Assembly: GCA_030833685.1 (NCBI GenBank)
Contig: JAURGS010000013.1
Location: forward strand, 1-24,306
Length of the DNA: 24,306 bases
Origin: Rhodoferax sp.
GTDB taxonomy: Bacteria; Pseudomonadota; Gammaproteobacteria; Burkholderiales; Burkholderiaceae_C
Reading direction: 5' to 3'
A program made the position numbers and the translations under genes. Below, one piece after another: positions 13,646 to 20,911 of the stretch (the first letter of the stretch is position 1; each line of letters begins with the position of its first letter). Below the pieces are notes generated by a model, which ran no database searches, was not told the origin of the DNA, and saw nothing but the letters and a program-made list of their open reading frames with translations.

Positions 13646-14584
13646 TTATGAATACCAATTATTGGTATAGCCTGTAGTTGGCTTTCGGCTGGCTAAATAA
13701 TCGTTAAAATTCTTTTGGTTTTGATAGCTGCTTGCGGCTGTTTGAAGGCCGCTTGCCAATGTGTTGGTCATACCTAACGTACCAGCGGCGCTAGCATTGC
13801 CTGCGCCCGTGATTGCATTGCCAGCAGCGGTGCCGTAGTTGCCTAAAGTGTTTGACGCAGTGTTGGCGTAGTTGCCTAAAGTGTTTGACGCAGTGTTGGC
13901 GTAGTTTGCCCCCGCTGCATTTAACTGCTGAGTTGTAGTCTGCCCAACACCGGCCATGTTGGCTAGACGGTTGTAACCTGTATCGGCACGCGCCACATCA
14001 GCGTTATAGCCGGTAAGCCCACGGCTAAAGGCTGTATTTGACCGGTCTACTTGTGTGCCATAACCTGTAAGAGCGCGCTGGTACGCATTTTGGTATTCTT
14101 GCGAAGCTAAGTCCCCGCTATAACGAGATGCAGCTTTTAACGCAGGGCCAGAAATTAAACCTCCACGGGCGGCTGCGGTACGCTCAAGCGCTTTTTGCCC
14201 TTCGGACAACCGAAAAGCATACCCTGGGTCGGCTTCAAAATCATTTTTTCCAAAGCTAAACGCGCCAGGTTGGGCGTAACGAGGGTCGTTGGCGTTAAAA
14301 GCAGCAGGCTGGGTAAACTCACCGGCCTGCATTCTTGCCAAAGCATTGGTGCCTGCGGTAAGAAAAGGTTGTTGGCGTTGGACGCCTTCTTCGTATCGCC
14401 GTGTTTGTAATTCAGTAGATTTATCAAATTGTTCGCGTTGCAACGCAAGTTGCCGGTCAGCAACATCACTTTGAACAGCCCCAGCTTCCCTAGCCGCGTT
14501 TGCTTGTGTGTTAGCGGCTTTGTTGGCCCCATAAGCGGCAATGCCGCCACCTACTATTGCTGCGCCTGCTACCCAGAATGTCAT
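13646..14584 (-). CDS. DNA transfer / ejection protein (gp7 position)
   Basis: A 312-residue protein with a hydrophobic Gly/Ala N-terminus MTFWVAGAAIVGGGIAAYGA that could insert in a membrane. A long Gln/Ala helix follows (ANTQANAAREAGAVQSDVAD). The central DPGYAFRLSEGQKALERTAA and GGLISGPALKAASRYSGDLA are shared, from memory, by a large family of phage proteins often labelled DNA transfer protein. The C-terminal third is Asn/Thr/Gly-rich with internal repeats, including a perfect 11-residue duplication. It holds the place of P22 gene 7. The start overlaps the preceding stop (ATGA). Confidence 0.8.
   Translation of the reverse strand: MTFWVAGAAIVGGGIAAYGANKAANTQANAAREAGAVQSDVADRQLALQREQFDKSTELQTRRYEEGVQRQQPFLTAGTNALARMQAGEFTQPAAFNANDPRYAQPGAFSFGKNDFEADPGYAFRLSEGQKALERTAAARGGLISGPALKAASRYSGDLASQEYQNAYQRALTGYGTQVDRSNTAFSRGLTGYNADVARADTGYNRLANMAGVGQTTTQQLNAAGANYANTASNTLGNYANTASNTLGNYGTAAGNAITGAGNASAAGTLGMTNTLASGLQTAASSYQNQKNFNDYLASRKPTTGYTNNWYS
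13835..13900. repeat. Perfect 33-bp tandem duplication inside the gp7-position gene
   Basis: Two identical 33-base units lie head to tail at 13835-13867 and 13868-13900, followed by the first six bases of a third. They encode residues 240-250 and 229-239 (ANTASNTLGNY twice) in frame, within the flexible Asn/Thr-rich C-terminal third. Perfect identity means a recent duplication or active expansion and contraction. Confidence 0.97.
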
Positions 14585-15012
14585 AGCAACACCTCTTGTG
14601 GTTGATTCTTTATCCTGTTGCCAGGACTATACATATTGTCGGATTCAGCTTCTACCAACTCGGCTTCGGCTTCTTCAACAGTCTTTGCCTCAAGGGCGTG
14701 AAAAGTCATGCACAGCGCATCAGTAACGGCGTAAACCGCCCGTTTGGTGCCAGGTTTGCTAAAGAACAAATGTGGCCCTGTAATCTCTTGAACGCCGTCA
14801 TCAGTGGTTATGCCAACTGTACCCGATACGATCAAATAAAAATGCTCTTTTTTGTGCACTGCACCAACTACCAACACGCCAGCCGGACGCCAGACTTCAC
14901 GGCAATACATACCGCCATGAAAATAATGCTTGGTTTCTGGCTCGTATTGTGGCAGTTTTGATAACTCTGCCTGCAAGGCCAGCACCTTGTCCATGCCCAC
15001 TAAATCGTTCAC
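14581..15012 (-). CDS. Cupin-fold protein in the tail/ejection gene cluster
   Basis: The 143-residue product starts at GTG 15012, overlapping the previous stop (GTGA); an internal ATG lies six codons later. The centre reads as a cupin beta-barrel: REVWRPAGVLVVGAVHKKEH at about 38-57, then FYLIVSGTVGITT, then SKPGTKRAVYAV and a terminal strand with CMTFH. His53, His57 and His105 are at places where cupins bind metal, but the classic HxH is not intact, so metal binding is uncertain. Small cupins of this type occur in other phages between fibre and ejection genes. It sits about where P22 has gene 14. The substrate is unknown; a structural or assembly role is as likely as an enzyme. Confidence 0.75.
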   Translation of the reverse strand: MNDLVGMDKVLALQAELSKLPQYEPETKHYFHGGMYCREVWRPAGVLVVGAVHKKEHFYLIVSGTVGITTDDGVQEITGPHLFFSKPGTKRAVYAVTDALCMTFHALEAKTVEEAEAELVEAESDNMYSPGNRIKNQPQEVLL

Positions 15013-15350
15013 GATACTTCCCTTCCGCTAACTCGGATGTTGACGGCGCTGGCCGCGCTGGCGATAGCTGAAACATAAGCGCCTGTAGGTAGAATCTGGC
15101 CTACCAATTCAGGAAAAGTGTATGTTTCAGACGCCGCTAAAGTTTTGGCCTTGGTAATCAAGTTGCTGTTATCGGGCGAGTAGGTCTTGGTTACCAGGTT
15201 GACGCTGATGGTAGTTGTAGACGCGCTGATGTTGGTGGCCGTAAACTTGTCAATGATGGTAACCGTAATATTGGACGGCACAGTGTACTGAGTCGTTTGA
15301 GTGCCCTCAACGAACTTGGCAGGAACAAGATTTCTTGCGGTTACTGTCAT
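15009..15350 (-). CDS. Small beta-rich virion protein
   Basis: The start is at ATG 15350, overlapping the previous stop (ATGA); a start four codons earlier lies inside the upstream gene. The 113-residue product begins MTVTARNLVPAKFVEGTQTT and consists of alternating strands, for example TVTIIDKFTATNISASTTTI and a late YTFPELVGQILPTGAYVSAI. It resembles small beta-sandwich proteins found near phage tails and heads, with no catalytic residues. The start and end overlap both neighbours, so it belongs to the same translational unit as the fibre-like protein and the cupin. Confidence 0.75.
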   Translation of the reverse strand: MTVTARNLVPAKFVEGTQTTQYTVPSNITVTIIDKFTATNISASTTTISVNLVTKTYSPDNSNLITKAKTLAASETYTFPELVGQILPTGAYVSAIASAASAVNIRVSGREVS

Positions 15351-16546
15351 ACAACTGTCCAAGTAGAACCAGTGGAAATCGTGACTGTAACCCCAGTATT
15401 TACAGACACCGGCCCCGCTGACAAGCCATTATTACCCGTGGCAATTGTATAGCTAGTCGCCACGGCGTTGGCATTTATCTGAATTCCGTTACTGGAAACG
15501 TGCGCGGTAGCCGTTAACTCGCCCGTACTAGGTTTGTATAGGTAGTTGGCGTTGCCGGTGTATATATTGACCAAGGCACCCGACGTAGCCGTAGAAAACA
15601 GCGGATACAGGTTTGTGGCCGTGGTTGTGTCGTTGCTGATCGTTGCGCCGCCCAAGGCAGGAATGTCAGCCGTTGTCAGGGCGCGGAAGGTGGGCGCTGC
15701 GGCAGCGCCACTAGACGGGCCAGCAAAAACAGTATTTACAGCCTGAGTAGTCAACGCGCCGGTCAGTGTCCCACTGCTGGTTACAGGAGACCCCGAAACG
15801 GTCATGATTGACGGCAGCGCCAGCCCCACCGAAGTGACGTAGGACAGGGCGGGGATGTCGGCGGTGGTCAACGCTCTAAAGGTGGGCGCTGCTGGTGAGC
15901 CAGACGCTGGCCCCGCAAATACAAAATTGGATGTAGTCAAGGCTACGCCTGTTCCGCCTCGGCTTACGGCAAGCTGACCCGTCCAACCCAATTCCATTGT
16001 TGTGGCGGCGATAAGCGCCGTACTAGGTGAACCACTCAAAGTCATGGTGACGTTGGTATCGTCAACTTTGTCCAACGCAGCCGCAGTAACGCCAATAGTA
16101 GGGGTTAACCCTCCCGTAGATGTAATGGGTGCTGTAGCGCCCACAGAACTGACGTAGGCCAGCGCGGGGATGTCGGCGGTAGCCAAAGCACGGAAAGTAG
16201 GCGCAGAAGCTGCCCCGCTGCTTGGGCCAGCGAAAAGAGTATTGACCGATTGAGTAACCAGCGTGCCGGTCAGCACGCCGCTAGTGGTGACCGGAGAACC
16301 GGACACAGACATGATTGTTGGTAAATCCAACCCTACCGAAGTCACCGTGCCCGTACCACCTGACGACGGTTGCGGTGGTGGCCCAATTTGCAGATCGTCC
16401 AGCGAAGTTTGGTTGCCGCCAGCCCCAGCTAAGTTAAACAGGTTAAGAAAGAACCGATACCACTCACGCGAAATCATGCCGGTGCGAGGGTCGATAACTC
16501 CAACCCGCGACGACGGAATATTCGTGATATTTGGCTGATCAGGCAT
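15347..16546 (-). CDS. Repetitive fibre-like protein in the tail-needle position
   Basis: Three hundred and ninety-nine residues. The N-terminus MPDQPNITNIPSSRVGVIDP, then GMISREWYRFFLNLFN at 23-38, is a motif I know from phage tail proteins and probably docks to the virion. A 61-residue unit at 69-129 (SVGLDLPTIMSVSGSPVT through FAGPSSGA to ATADIPAL) recurs at 238-298 with high identity, and a partial copy FAGPASGSPAAPTFRALTTA lies at 210-229. The C-terminal tip (366-399) matches that of the fibre at 8705-9382. The gene follows the gp10-like gene with an 8-base overlap, where P22 encodes its tail needle. It is probably a trimeric fibre or needle substitute; this is inferred. Confidence 0.78.
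   Translation of the reverse strand: MPDQPNITNIPSSRVGVIDPRTGMISREWYRFFLNLFNLAGAGGNQTSLDDLQIGPPPQPSSGGTGTVTSVGLDLPTIMSVSGSPVTTSGVLTGTLVTQSVNTLFAGPSSGAASAPTFRALATADIPALAYVSSVGATAPITSTGGLTPTIGVTAAALDKVDDTNVTMTLSGSPSTALIAATTMELGWTGQLAVSRGGTGVALTTSNFVFAGPASGSPAAPTFRALTTADIPALSYVTSVGLALPSIMTVSGSPVTSSGTLTGALTTQAVNTVFAGPSSGAAAAPTFRALTTADIPALGGATISNDTTTATNLYPLFSTATSGALVNIYTGNANYLYKPSTGELTATAHVSSNGIQINANAVATSYTIATGNNGLSAGPVSVNTGVTVTISTGSTWTVV
15653..15835 (-). repeat. Second copy of the 61-residue coding repeat
   Basis: These bases encode residues 238-298 of the fibre-like protein, the near-copy of residues 69-129. Differences are mostly conservative substitutions (for example LDLPTIMS against LALPSIMT). 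Confidence 0.85.
16160..16342 (-). repeat. First copy of the 61-residue coding repeat
   Basis: These bases encode residues 69-129 of the fibre-like protein. The unit contains GSPVTTSGVLTGTL and ends FRALATADIPAL. A shortened third copy of its last part lies at 15845-15919. Confidence 0.85.
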
Positions 16547-17984
16547 TGGTGGGCGTCACATTAAGTTGTGCGCCCGTGATTGCTATTTTCACGGGGTCGG
16601 TGCCCGATATTTCGTAAACCCTGTCACGCAGCTTTAAGGTCATGCCCAGACGGCGGTAGATTACGCGGCGGTAATACTCACCCACCTTACCCATAGATAT
16701 GGAGCGTTCATTGGACCAGGTGTGACCGCCATCGTCCGAAAAACGCAAAACCATCTGAGGATCGTCGCCTTGGCCGGTGTTAAGACCCACGCCCGCTTCG
16801 CAACTGATCTGCAAAGTGTGTTGAGTCGTGCGTTTAAGATCATTTGACCCCGTAGGCAGCGCCCTCCAAGAACGTAGCCATTTCTGGACATCGCCGTTGT
16901 CGGCGTACTCTTCCATGTCAAAGGCGTAGATGTTGCCGTTCTCAAAATCCCCGACGATAATTTCATCGTTGTAAGACGCTTGGCAGTTAGACCGGTGACG
17001 GACAAAATTGCCGTTATCCCAACCAGCACGCTCATGCCAGACTTGAGTGGCTACATCGTAAACCCAAGTGGTTTGCGCCGTTGGGAAGATCAACACATAA
17101 AAGGCATGGCCGTCTTGCTGGTAGGTGTAGCCTATAGCGTCCGAGATGTTGCCGTACTGTTGAATCTGCCACTCAATGGCATGGGTGGACACCCGTGTTC
17201 CGGTGTAGCCGTTAGACCGGTAAACGATACCGCGCCCACGGGCGTCAGAACCGAGCCAAAACAGGCCATTGTCAAGTTTAGCAACCGAGTAGGGGGCAGA
17301 GCATCCAATTTCGTTAAAAGCGCCTTGGATGCGTTGTAGTGGGAAATCAGGCAGGCCAGCGTCGTACCAGACCTCAATGGAGTTGGTGCCAAAAAGCCAT
17401 GCCTCGCGGTGGTCAACGATTAGGGACACCAGTTGGTCAGGGTCGCCCTCGGCGCTGGCAAAATCCAACGGGTCTACAGACAGGCCGTCCAGCAGTTGCG
17501 TCACCCAGACGCGAGAACTGTTTGGCTCGTTAAATACAAAGTACCCATCCAGATAACCCACCTTGACCGCACCTGGGAAGTCAGGGTCCGTAATCTGGGC
17601 AAACACGTTGGTGGTGGAGTTGAAAATGTAGCTGTCTGGGTTGCAGGCAATAAATAGCTGCGTGCCGTTGTCTGACATTGACACCGGCCCCGTGCCGGTA
17701 ACCGTGCCAAGCAATGTCAACCGCCAAGCAGTAGTAGTGGTGTATAGGCTTGCTTGGTACATACTGTTGCCGGACACCGCATACAGGTAGTCGCCCAAGA
17801 CCCAAAGGCCGCGAATCGGACCTTCTCCAATCTCCACCAACCGACGCAGGCCAGGGGCGCGGGATAGGAAACCCGCAGTCATGCCGCCTTCTGGCACCGC
17901 TTCGGGGTACATATTGATCATGCGGTTGTCCGCAGCATTGACGCTGCGGGCCACATAACTAGCACCAAGGATGGGTGATTCCAT
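16539..17984 (-). CDS. P22 gp10-like packaged DNA stabilisation protein (tail hub)
   Basis: The 481-residue length matches P22 gp10 (about 470). The N-terminus has SPILGASYVARSVNAADNRM and INMYPEAVPEGG, typical of this family in many podoviruses. Recurrent WxxG-type beta blades follow (GPIRGLWVLGDYLYAVSGNS and LDNGLFWLGSDARGRGIVYR), consistent with its propeller-like fold. In P22 this protein binds gp4 below the portal and forms the hub that closes the DNA exit together with the needle and carries the tailspikes. It lies directly after the gp4-like gene with a 5-base gap, and there is no clear Shine-Dalgarno, which suggests coupled translation. Homology is inferred from sequence pattern and gene order. 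Confidence 0.88.
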   Translation of the reverse strand: MESPILGASYVARSVNAADNRMINMYPEAVPEGGMTAGFLSRAPGLRRLVEIGEGPIRGLWVLGDYLYAVSGNSMYQASLYTTTTAWRLTLLGTVTGTGPVSMSDNGTQLFIACNPDSYIFNSTTNVFAQITDPDFPGAVKVGYLDGYFVFNEPNSSRVWVTQLLDGLSVDPLDFASAEGDPDQLVSLIVDHREAWLFGTNSIEVWYDAGLPDFPLQRIQGAFNEIGCSAPYSVAKLDNGLFWLGSDARGRGIVYRSNGYTGTRVSTHAIEWQIQQYGNISDAIGYTYQQDGHAFYVLIFPTAQTTWVYDVATQVWHERAGWDNGNFVRHRSNCQASYNDEIIVGDFENGNIYAFDMEEYADNGDVQKWLRSWRALPTGSNDLKRTTQHTLQISCEAGVGLNTGQGDDPQMVLRFSDDGGHTWSNERSISMGKVGEYYRRVIYRRLGMTLKLRDRVYEISGTDPVKIAITGAQLNVTPTNA

Positions 17985-17989
17985 ATTTG

Positions 17990-18706
17990 TTAATAATTGC
18001 CACTGTAGATATTAAAGCGTTGGCGGGTCGCCACAATGGCGTAAGGCATTGACATCACATCGTCAGGATTGTTGATGCGTTTCAAGTTGCGCTTGCTGGT
18101 CATAGCAATGCGAGAGACTTGGGGGCTGGGTTCAATACCAAACTCAGGCGCAAACTCGCAAGCCAAGTTGTAGGTAAACGCACGCAAATAACCTGGTGGG
18201 AACAGAATTTCTGTCACCAAGGTGGCCGGTTGAGTTAATTCTTCAACCGAAATAAAGTGCCATTCCAAGTCCCGTGTTGGCTGGGGATAGATGAACATAT
18301 CCACATCGGGGTAAGTCATGTTGATAAACAGCACTTGCGGGTAAGTGGACGTTACCGTCTTGACAGCAATTCCATCGTATTGCTGCTGATTAATCATTTT
18401 TATGCCAAAACTGACGTTGGTGCTTGCGTCGCGGTAGTAGGTTGCATCATCCAGCAAAATGGGACGGTTGCCTACAAAGTCGCCTGTTGGGCCAAGGGTG
18501 CGGTTGATAAAACCAGCAGGCCAAGTAAACACTTGGTCTTGGGTGCTAAACACCGATAGACGCTCGGTGTTCCAGCTATCAATCATCTGGTTGAGCGCCA
18601 TCAAGGCGTCTTGCGACGTAGCGGCAGATGGTGTTTCGCCTTCAGCCAACACCCCTAGCAACCTTAATGCTCGGTTGATCTGATCGCCAGCGGTGTATGT
18701 CGCCAT
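17990..18706 (-). CDS. P22 gp4-like head-to-tail adaptor
   Basis: Two hundred and thirty-eight residues, longer than P22 gp4 (166). The N-terminus TAGDQINRALRLLGVLAEGE, then DALMALNQMIDSWNTERLSV, is the signature helical start of this family. FIYPQPTRDLEWHF and the C-terminal helix LRAFTYNLACEFAPEFGIEP are also typical. In P22 gp4 forms a ring below the portal, adds after DNA packaging and recruits gp10; it also has some peptidoglycan hydrolase activity there, which cannot be judged here. The ribosome site GAAGGAG is just upstream. The order portal, coat, gp4, gp10 is that of P22. Confidence 0.87.
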   Translation of the reverse strand: MATYTAGDQINRALRLLGVLAEGETPSAATSQDALMALNQMIDSWNTERLSVFSTQDQVFTWPAGFINRTLGPTGDFVGNRPILLDDATYYRDASTNVSFGIKMINQQQYDGIAVKTVTSTYPQVLFINMTYPDVDMFIYPQPTRDLEWHFISVEELTQPATLVTEILFPPGYLRAFTYNLACEFAPEFGIEPSPQVSRIAMTSKRNLKRINNPDDVMSMPYAIVATRQRFNIYSGNY

Positions 18707-18708
18707 GA

Positions 18709-18894
18709 CTAGGCTCCTTCGGGTTCGGTTCTACGACGGCGCTTTACTTCCAGTGCGTTCACAGGAACCGCCTCAGTGACTTGGGGCGTATCCAGAGTAT
18801 ATCGTGTCCAGCCATTCTTCTCATCATAATCTGCTTCAAGTTCCATAGTCGCCACTTTGCGGCCATGAACTGGGTGTGATAGGTATATTTCCAT
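18709..18894 (-). CDS. Small conserved protein before the gp4-like gene
   Basis: Sixty-one residues starting MEIYLSHPVHGRKVATMELE, then DEKNGWTRYTLDTP and a basic tail VKRRRRTEPEG. From memory, short proteins with (M)xIYLxHPxHGxKVA....EA..DE.NGWTRY are frequent next to podovirus tail genes, so the first ATG is probably right. That start lies only seven bases beyond a strong hairpin with a T-run and has no Shine-Dalgarno of its own. The function is unknown. The KRRRR tail suggests binding to nucleic acid or an acidic partner. Confidence 0.75.
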   Translation of the reverse strand: MEIYLSHPVHGRKVATMELEADYDEKNGWTRYTLDTPQVTEAVPVNALEVKRRRRTEPEGA

Positions 18895-18900
18895 ATTGAA

Positions 18901-18921
18901 AAGGGGGCTTTTGGCCCCCTT
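18901..18921 (-). terminator. Probable intrinsic terminator after the coat gene cluster
   Basis: An 8-bp perfect stem, AAGGGGGC paired with GCCCCCTT around a 5-base loop, is followed on the minus strand by a short TTTT. It sits between the stop at 18932 and the start at 18894. Most minus-strand transcripts from the head genes should be cut or attenuated here, with read-through into the tail genes. The T-run is short, so partial termination is likely. Confidence 0.75.
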
Positions 18922-18931
18922 CCCGTTTGGT

Positions 18932-19192
18932 TTAAGACGAAGCCATGATTCCTAGCGACTTCAAACCGGTAATAATGCTATTCACATTAGTTTGTAGGGC
19001 AGAAATCTGCGAAGTGGTCAAAGCACCGACAGTAGCTGTGGTGAGCGTGCTGAAGTTCAGCGAGGTCAACGCTGCAAGTTGGTTAGTGGGGGTAGCGCCG
19101 AAAAATCCGGCAGTACCACCCGTCTTACCCATCACTGCACCATCAAGCTGCGGGTCTTCATAAGCGACACCAGTTGATTTGTTATTTGGCAT
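18932..19192 (-). CDS. Small head-associated protein of unknown function
   Basis: Eighty-six residues beginning MPNNKSTGVAYEDPQLDGAV, then GKTGGTAGFFGATPTNQLAA and a repetitive Thr/Ser/Leu helix region ending GLKSLGIMASS. The GFFGATP.NQ motif followed by a short predicted coiled coil is, from memory, typical of small proteins near coat genes, some annotated as head fibres. It could be a short head fibre or decoration protein; this is not proven. The ribosome site TAAGGAAAC is good. The gene is bracketed by two GC-rich hairpins. Confidence 0.72.
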   Translation of the reverse strand: MPNNKSTGVAYEDPQLDGAVMGKTGGTAGFFGATPTNQLAALTSLNFSTLTTATVGALTTSQISALQTNVNSIITGLKSLGIMASS

Positions 19193-19210
19193 ATTGTTTC
19201 CTTAGAGAAC

Positions 19211-19224
19211 GGGGCCGAAGCCCC
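19211..19224 (-). promoter_or_regulatory. Stable GGGGC-TTCG-GCCCC hairpin between two head genes
   Basis: On the minus strand the RNA would read GGGGC UUCG GCCCC, a five-pair GC stem closed by a cUUCGg tetraloop, one of the most stable small loops. It lies just past the stop at 19233 and before the ribosome site of the gene at 19192. No T-run follows, only GTTCTCT. It may be a weak terminator, an RNA-stabilising hairpin or a processing site. Confidence 0.65.
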
Positions 19225-19232
19225 ATTCAAGT

Positions 19233-19655
19233 TTAAGCAACGCGATACACAGTGTAAGCAGCATCGCCGGTCTTGCGGAACAAGAATTTCCCCGCGCCAC
19301 CAACACCTGCCGCACTGCCGGTAATAGCAACAACCAAGTTGCCAACCGCAGTAATGCCAGTGCCCACAGCCATAGTAATCAATCCCGTTGAAGTGCCCAG
19401 GTTAATAACTGTCAACTCAAACGTGCTGTTAACTTTGGCGTTGGTGAACACCGCATCAATTGCCGTAGCAGTAGGCATGGTGTAGGTTGCCGCCGTGGTA
19501 GATGGATTACCTACCAAGATACCGCCAGTGGTTTGTGCAACGGTCAAAGTGGCCGTAGCAGTCGCCGTATTAGGCGCTGCTTGAACGCCCATAATGATTT
19601 CATTGGTGTTGCCATCAGTAAACTGATAACCACCGCCAGAGTTAGGAATAGCCAT
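19233..19655 (-). CDS. Beta-rich head protein, possible decoration protein
   Basis: One hundred and forty residues beginning MAIPNSGGGYQFTDGNTNEI. The rest is a run of Thr/Ala/Val strands, including AIDAVFTNAKVNSTFELTVI at about 66-85 and a last segment FLFRKTGDAAYTVYRVA. The fold appears to be a beta-sandwich or jelly-roll with few charges, like capsid decoration or head-fibre proteins. It directly follows the coat protein gene and has its own AAAGGAAA ribosome site. The decoration role is inferred from position and composition. Confidence 0.73.
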   Translation of the reverse strand: MAIPNSGGGYQFTDGNTNEIIMGVQAAPNTATATATLTVAQTTGGILVGNPSTTAATYTMPTATAIDAVFTNAKVNSTFELTVINLGTSTGLITMAVGTGITAVGNLVVAITGSAAGVGGAGKFLFRKTGDAAYTVYRVA

Positions 19656-19681
19656 GATAAATTTCCTTTAGAAAGAATTGA

Positions 19682-20890
19682 TTAACCCCAGATGCGGCAG
19701 GCCATCTGTGGACGAATGGTGCTGAAACCATACAGTACGTCAATACGGCAAGGCATACGGTCGTTGTTGATGTCGTACTGACGCACGATACGCAAGCTGA
19801 TACCGTTATGCACTGCACGCGAAGCCATGTCAACGCCTTGGGGCAGCAACAAGTCAGCGGTAGCAAACGTGATGGCGTCCTTGTGGTAGACCAAGTTTTG
19901 TGCGTAAGCAGTAGAAGCGGTGCCCACGAAGGTCACAACAGCACTAGCTACTGGCAAGGCGGTCATGGTAGCCAGTGCGTGAGCAGCGGAATACATGGGA
20001 GCCACAGTCACAGTCCAATCGCCAGCCGAAGCGGTTGCGTCAGCCAAAGCCACAAACTGGAACAGCGAACCAGTGGTTTCACGGGTTTGCGGGTTCACAG
20101 CAGAGCAAGCTGCAACGGTAAACACGTCACCGGCCTTGATGGTTGTAGTTACCGAGCCTTGGGTCAAAACAAGGGTAGAAGAACCTTCAGAAGTTACAGT
20201 GGTTTTTACAGTGGTAGATGCAGCAGCATCACGCGAACCCGTAGTGTGTTGCTTGATGGATTGGCTCATGTTGACTTCTTCGTAGCCCAACACGCCAGTG
20301 CCCATCATGCCGTTCTTAAACTGCTTGCTGATGGTGTCGGTGGGGTTGAACAAGCCTTTCATGCCTTCGACCAGACCGGCGTTAGCAGCGGGGTTAACCG
20401 TTGCATAACGTGGCGACATTCCGGCAGCGGATTCGTTCAGTTTCTGCTGGGCTTGCAACAGCACCAACGAAGTTGAAGGAGTGGTGCCAGGAGTGCCGAC
20501 AGTGTTACCAATGGTTTTGTACGCATTAGCAACATCAGCATCAATGCTGGAGGCCAACTGGCTAATACGAGGTTTCAACACACGCTCTGCAAAGTCGTCC
20601 AACTGCATGGTCAATTCAGCGGAAGTGAAGTTCACGCCGATATGCTTTTGCGAGGCGACAGACAAAGTGGTGTACTGCTCGTTGTCGTCCTGTACTTGCA
20701 GGGCGGCACCGTCAGTGACCAAAGCGCGGTCAGGTAAGCGAATACGCAGAGTAGAACCAATCTTGGCACCTTCAACAGCAAAGCTGTCGTCGTACTGACG
20801 GTTTACGTTACGGGTGATCACCAAGTTGTTCTCTAGAATCTCCAGAGCCTTCCGAGTGATCATGTCAATGGTTAGGATACTATTAGCCAT
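19682..20890 (-). CDS. Major capsid (coat) protein, P22 gp5-like
   Basis: The 402-residue protein opens MANSILTIDMITRKALEILE and then NNLVITRNVNRQYDDSFA, the standard N-terminus of the P22 coat family in podoviruses. KIGSTLRIRLPDRALVTDGA and VNFTSAELTMQLDDFAERVL follow. The middle (about 215-325) is Thr/Ser/Val-rich and strand-forming, at the place of the inserted domain and beta regions. The C-terminus has LLLPQGVDMASRAVHNGI, LRIVRQYDINNDRMPCRIDV and LYGFSTIRPQMACRIWG, typical of this family. P22 gp5 itself is 430 residues. It would assemble the T=7-type shell on the scaffold encoded just upstream. The ribosome site is AAGGACT. Confidence 0.94.
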   Translation of the reverse strand: MANSILTIDMITRKALEILENNLVITRNVNRQYDDSFAVEGAKIGSTLRIRLPDRALVTDGAALQVQDDNEQYTTLSVASQKHIGVNFTSAELTMQLDDFAERVLKPRISQLASSIDADVANAYKTIGNTVGTPGTTPSTSLVLLQAQQKLNESAAGMSPRYATVNPAANAGLVEGMKGLFNPTDTISKQFKNGMMGTGVLGYEEVNMSQSIKQHTTGSRDAAASTTVKTTVTSEGSSTLVLTQGSVTTTIKAGDVFTVAACSAVNPQTRETTGSLFQFVALADATASAGDWTVTVAPMYSAAHALATMTALPVASAVVTFVGTASTAYAQNLVYHKDAITFATADLLLPQGVDMASRAVHNGISLRIVRQYDINNDRMPCRIDVLYGFSTIRPQMACRIWG

Positions 20891-20911
20891 GAAAAAAAGT
20901 CCTTAAAAAAG

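Noticed and set aside
13835..13900. Possible CRISPR-like or att-like direct repeat
   Set aside because: Units are contiguous with no spacer, are in frame, and encode a repeated peptide in a virion protein.
19808..20476. Long open frame antisense to the coat gene (222 codons)
   Set aside because: The opposite strand encodes a clear P22-type coat protein. The antisense translation has no protein-like features, and no ribosome site was seen.
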